Shown here one piece after another: positions 60,401 through 64,000 of a stretch of DNA of 64,000 nucleotides. The stretch spans positions 331,705 to 395,704 of the forward strand of contig VWYX01000215.1 in assembly GCA_013396525.1 (NCBI GenBank), in the 5' to 3' direction. Under the pieces are notes generated by a model that was given only the letters and a program-made list of their open reading frames with translations, did no database searches and was not told the origin of the DNA. Numbering within the stretch: position 1 is the first letter of the stretch; the number at the start of each line of letters is the position of its first letter. Made by a program: the position numbers and the translations under genes. This stretch comes from Chaetorhynchus papuensis (Eukaryota > Chordata > Aves > Passeriformes > Rhipiduridae).

Positions 60401-63400
60401 AGCTGCATGTAGAAGTCAGTCACGCTGTTGCATGTGAAAATTGTTTACTTATTAATTTTTAAAATATGACCTTAGCATTACTCTTCCCACAACCTTGTAT
60501 ATATTTAGCAAGGTGTCACTTCCTGTAAATTGTTTGATGTAGGGCAACAGTGATTTATACATGTTTAAGTATGCATATATAATTTTCTGTGTGCGACTTC
60601 ATGGCTACTGAATCAAAAGTGTTATGGGAATCAGTTACTCATATGTACTTCAAATGCTGCACTCCTATATAGATCACTTGCTACTTTCTCATCTTTGACC
60701 ACTAATTGCAGAGGGCAGCTCTGAGTTAAATAACCTGCAGGGCAAGAATTATTTATAGCAAATTACACACGTATTACTTTGATACATTTTTTAATGCTGT
60801 GGACAAGAACATTAAACCCTAGAGGAGTTGGTTGCATCTGTAATCGCAGCTTGAAATGCACTTGCTGTAGCAGGTGACATCACGTATTACAAATATCAAA
60901 TGTGTCATATTCTTTTTGTACTTGGCGGAGAGTAATGAAATATCTGAAAGTGCTGTGAGGCACACCCATGCAGAAATACATTTGCCCTGGAACTGTGAAT
61001 CTGGAGAGCTTTCATGCACATGTCTCGTGTGAGGTCTTTCTGTTAGGAAAAGCAAGTCCCGGTGTCTGTGCGTAAGCACGAGCGTGAGTCTGTGTGCATG
61101 TGCTGGAGGGAAACGTCAGCTCAGACTTCTTCTTACTTTTTGCATTGACTGAGACAAACCCCTGTGATCTCCTGCTGTTTCTTGTTCCTAGACTGCCAGA
61201 AGAAAGATATTTATTCAATGCCAAATATAATTTCATCCTTTAGTCTTAAGGAGGTGTTTGTTGTTAAATTGAAGGAGGAGTTTTATCATCTACCAGAGAT
61301 AGAATTTTAACCAGTGTAGATCAGCTTAGAGCTTCTGAGACATGTGAAGATGCTGTGCAATAGATTCTCATCTCTGTTGTGTGTGGATGCAACGAGGGAA
61401 AACTTACATTACCCCATATAAAAAGAGAAAGGGCAAGAGAGGGGAAGAGAGAAGTGAGAAAGGGGAAGTTTTTTCCTAAGAGGCAAAAATTAATTTCTCC
61501 AGTGTTCAAGATTTTGGGGAATAAGGAAATACTTGCATGATGCTGACTACCTGATTGAAAAAAATATAGTTGAGGGAGCCTCTCCTCATTAAGTAACTGG
61601 CTGAGAAAAGCAGACGCACGGCATTTGGAGCTGCTGACTGAGAGGGCCATTCTGGGAAGTTTCCCTTCAGATAAGTCGGAGAGGAAACAAAGCTCATCCT
61701 CCAGACGTGCCATCAGTTGTGAAGCTTGTTAGGATCCATCTCAATACCAAATAACCTGCCACTCAGAAACCAGAAACAGTCAAGTTTTGTTACAGGGTGC
61801 AGCAGTAGGCACCACCTGTCTGCTTCTCTGGAGTTCAGTACTCCCATCACTTACCTGAAATCCAATTTTCAGGTGCATCTAAACAAATGTAGGTGTTTTA
61901 GAAGAGTTACACAAAACTCAGTTTAATGTTGCTTCCTCCTAAAACTAGGCACTGTTATGGATTCTGTTTTGAAATTTTATGTGGACATGAGAAAGGTTTT
62001 TGTGATATTTTATTTGCAAGGGCCAATCTGTAGTAACCAAAACCTACTATAAGGAGGCATCAACTGAAATAAATTTCATATTAAAGCTTTAAAAACAAAT
62101 GAGATTCAACACCCTTGTATATTTCACTACATCATCGCTAAAATGTAAAAACTGCTGTTTTCCAAAGGAAAAAGTTTTCATCTTGAAAAGTAGGGTACTT
62201 CAAAAAGTGTCTAGAACTTGAAATTCGCAAAATTGAAATTTTTATCTGTTTCTGTATACTGTAATTTTCTTGGGGTTTTAAGTTCATTAGAACTTTTAAG
62301 AGTTTGTTTCACCTGATTTTTGTCAAGAACATTTTTGTCCACCTAGAAGCTTGTGTGGAACGGGCTTACTTCTTCCCCTGTTGCTGTAATGTAATGATTG
62401 CAGACAATGAACTCATCTGTTCAAGTGAAGCTCGGGACTTGCTTTATCGATTGGAAATTTATGACTTGAGGAAGCTCTCTTAATACTTTTTACACATCTC
62501 TCTTCCCTTCCAGTGGATTAGAGAAAAGTAAAACGGCTTCATCATAACTACAACCGACATATATCCTAAACATTAAGAAAAGCAGAAAAATTTAGAGTTG
62601 TTGGGCTGGTTTCGCTCTTAGCTTGCCCCTTTATCAATTATCAGGTGCTCTGAGTAGCAGGTGGCACTGGGTAATACGTGTTTTCCATATGCTTTCCTGT
62701 AAACTGGGCCCAGCAGAGCAATAGCTACATTTCTGAACATTTAGCCTTGATCTGTCCCACGCCTGTTCCCAGTTACTTTCGTAAGTAATTACAAGTAGAT
62801 GGTATTTAGCCTTCAGTTCATTTTAGAAGCAGCAGCCTCCCTGTTCCTGCGATGATGTTCCCATATTTATGTGGCCAGTATTTGTACCCTTGGTTCGAAG
62901 CAATTGTATTGCTACCATGCCCTGATGAGCCTTTCCTGTTGCCACTGCAGCCTTGAAAGCTGGAAATTGCAAGTGCTGCAGGTGGTGAGCAGCAGGGTTT
63001 GATTAATCCAGATTCCATTTTCTCATCATTGAAAAAGGATGGGGGAAAAGGGATGCTCTGCAGCTGAGTGTCAAACCTAGTCAGAAATACTGCAGCTATG
63101 GGGGTGATGATATGGGTCACACAGCAATTATTTTGAGCCAGGAATATATAGTGAGACCATACCAGAAAATTGTCAGGGAGCACTGCTTTCACTTGTGGTT
63201 TTGTAAGAGCTCAGTGAGAAGGCTGGACTTCAAGGCAAGTGCCGTTTTCTCCATTGTTACATTAAAAATGTGATTTTTGCCAGAGCTAGGCTGAGCTACT
63301 GGCTGATAACATGAGACATAGGAATGGCATGAATTTGGTGCTCAGGTCTGTATCAGAGAATCATGCAGTCTTCACAGAATCAGGAAAACACTCAACTGCT

Positions 63401-63649
63401 GCCCATGAAGTACAGCCTTGTAGTGAAAATAAGAATAATACCCAGAAATGAAGATGATTTTCATAAATAACAGTGACAGTTTCATCACTTTTCTAATTTC
63501 CATTTGATACAGATTCACTGGTGTTTGGGTTTTTTGTTTGTGCGTTTTTTTGGTTTTTTGTGTTTTAATTTAATCATGTTCTAGATCCTTCTCTGTTGCC
63601 AGTACTGCAGCATCACACTTCTTTCCCATACTCATAAAAAGTGAGGAGG
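57481..63649. other. 6.2-kb unassigned block
   Basis: No gene or interspersed repeat is recognised. The longest frames (130 codons at 61321-61713 minus, 124 codons at 62818-63192 minus) lack domains. A T/G-rich stretch lies at 63520-63570. Sequence at 60440-60960 is AT-rich but complex and may be conserved noncoding DNA. Confidence 0.6.
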
Positions 63650-63978
63650 CTTTTTGATGCCATGTGGCATCATGCTAAGCATATAAAGCAGGGGGAGAAG
63701 AAGGAAAGGGTCACATTTGGAGTGATGACTTTTGTCTTCCCAAGTAACCCTTACTTGAGATGGAGCCCTACTTTCTTGGAGATGGCTGAACACCTGCCTG
63801 CCATGGGAAGTGGTGAATGAATTTCTTGTTTTACTTTGCTTGTGTGTGCAGCTATTGCTTTACCTGTTAAACTGTCTTTGTTTCAAACCAAAGTTTTCTC
63901 ACTTTTACTCCTCCAATTCCCTCCCCCACCCTAGCAGGGGTGTGGTACTTAGCTGCCAGCTGGGGTTAAACCACAGCA
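63650..63978 (+). mobile_element. Endogenous-retrovirus LTR, 3' part, plus strand
   Basis: This is the downstream part of a well known avian ERV LTR. It has 'GCCATGTGGCATCATGCTAA' just before a TATA box (TATAAA at 63682-63687), then 'CATGGGAAGTGGTGAATGAA', 'TTGTTTTACTTTGCTTG', 'TTAAACTGTCTTTGTTTCAA', 'TTCTCACTTTTACTCCTCCA', and the terminal 'CTGGGGTTAAACCACAGCA' ending about 63978. Upstream of 63650 the match fades, so the U3 start is truncated or highly diverged. It differs from the LTRs at 28.9, 37.5, 38.0 and 56.5 kb. Confidence 0.85.
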
Positions 63979-63986
63979 GCTCTTCA

Positions 63987-64000
63987 TGGTGCCGAGTGTG
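63987..64000 (+). other. Possible retroviral primer-binding site at window edge
   Basis: TGGTGCCGAGTGTG starts eight bases after the inferred LTR end. Retroviral tRNA primer-binding sites begin TGG and lie just downstream of the 5' LTR, and TGGTGCCG is a form I associate with avian ERVs. The window ends here, so the match cannot be completed. Confidence 0.35.

Noticed and set aside
61321..61713. 130-codon minus-strand frame
   Set aside because: It is driven by purine-rich plus-strand sequence and overlaps a second minus-strand frame; no domain.

Overview
The window looks like nuclear DNA of a bird, most likely a songbird. It is AT-rich and contains no gene I can name. It is dotted with CR1 LINE fragments carrying the CR1 3' tail. 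One fragment reads as a tRNA-Ile-headed SINE with a CR1 tail, the architecture known from zebra finch (TguSINE1). The remaining interspersed repeats are long terminal repeats (LTRs) of endogenous retroviruses that I recognise from passerine genomes. Family names rest on memory of consensus sequences, not on a search. Layout: 1-6620 is unassigned apart from a short CR1 tail at 3.35-3.51 kb. Two minus-strand CR1 copies follow; 6.62-8.06 kb includes a dead reverse-transcriptase fragment, and the other is at 9.54-10.21 kb. From 10.2 to 23.8 kb there is unassigned DNA with only small repeats and a perfect 11-bp hairpin. From 23.8 to 25.9 kb lies a dense cluster: CR1 pieces, about 440 bp of degenerate TTC/TTA/TAC repeat, another CR1 end, and a GC-rich block with a broken minus-strand reading frame. 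At 27.06-28.52 kb there are weak exon-like reading frames, followed by a plus-strand LTR (28.90-29.31 kb) and a minus-strand CR1 (30.02-30.56 kb). Two related minus-strand solo LTRs (37.51-37.89 and 50.70-51.07 kb) each have perfect 6-bp target-site duplications. A plus-strand LTR at 38.02-38.54 kb sits back-to-back with the first of them. A CR1 tail lies at 46.2 kb. At 56.50-57.48 kb a minus-strand LTR contains a nested SINE with its own target-site duplication. The window ends just past a plus-strand LTR and a possible primer-binding site, so a provirus may continue beyond the edge. How the parts relate: this is intergenic or deep intronic sequence whose recognisable content is transposon history, including nested, divergent and solo-LTR arrangements. 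Several AT-rich stretches outside repeats have the look of conserved noncoding DNA, but that needs an alignment to test. No confident protein-coding gene, rRNA, functional tRNA gene or CRISPR array was found.
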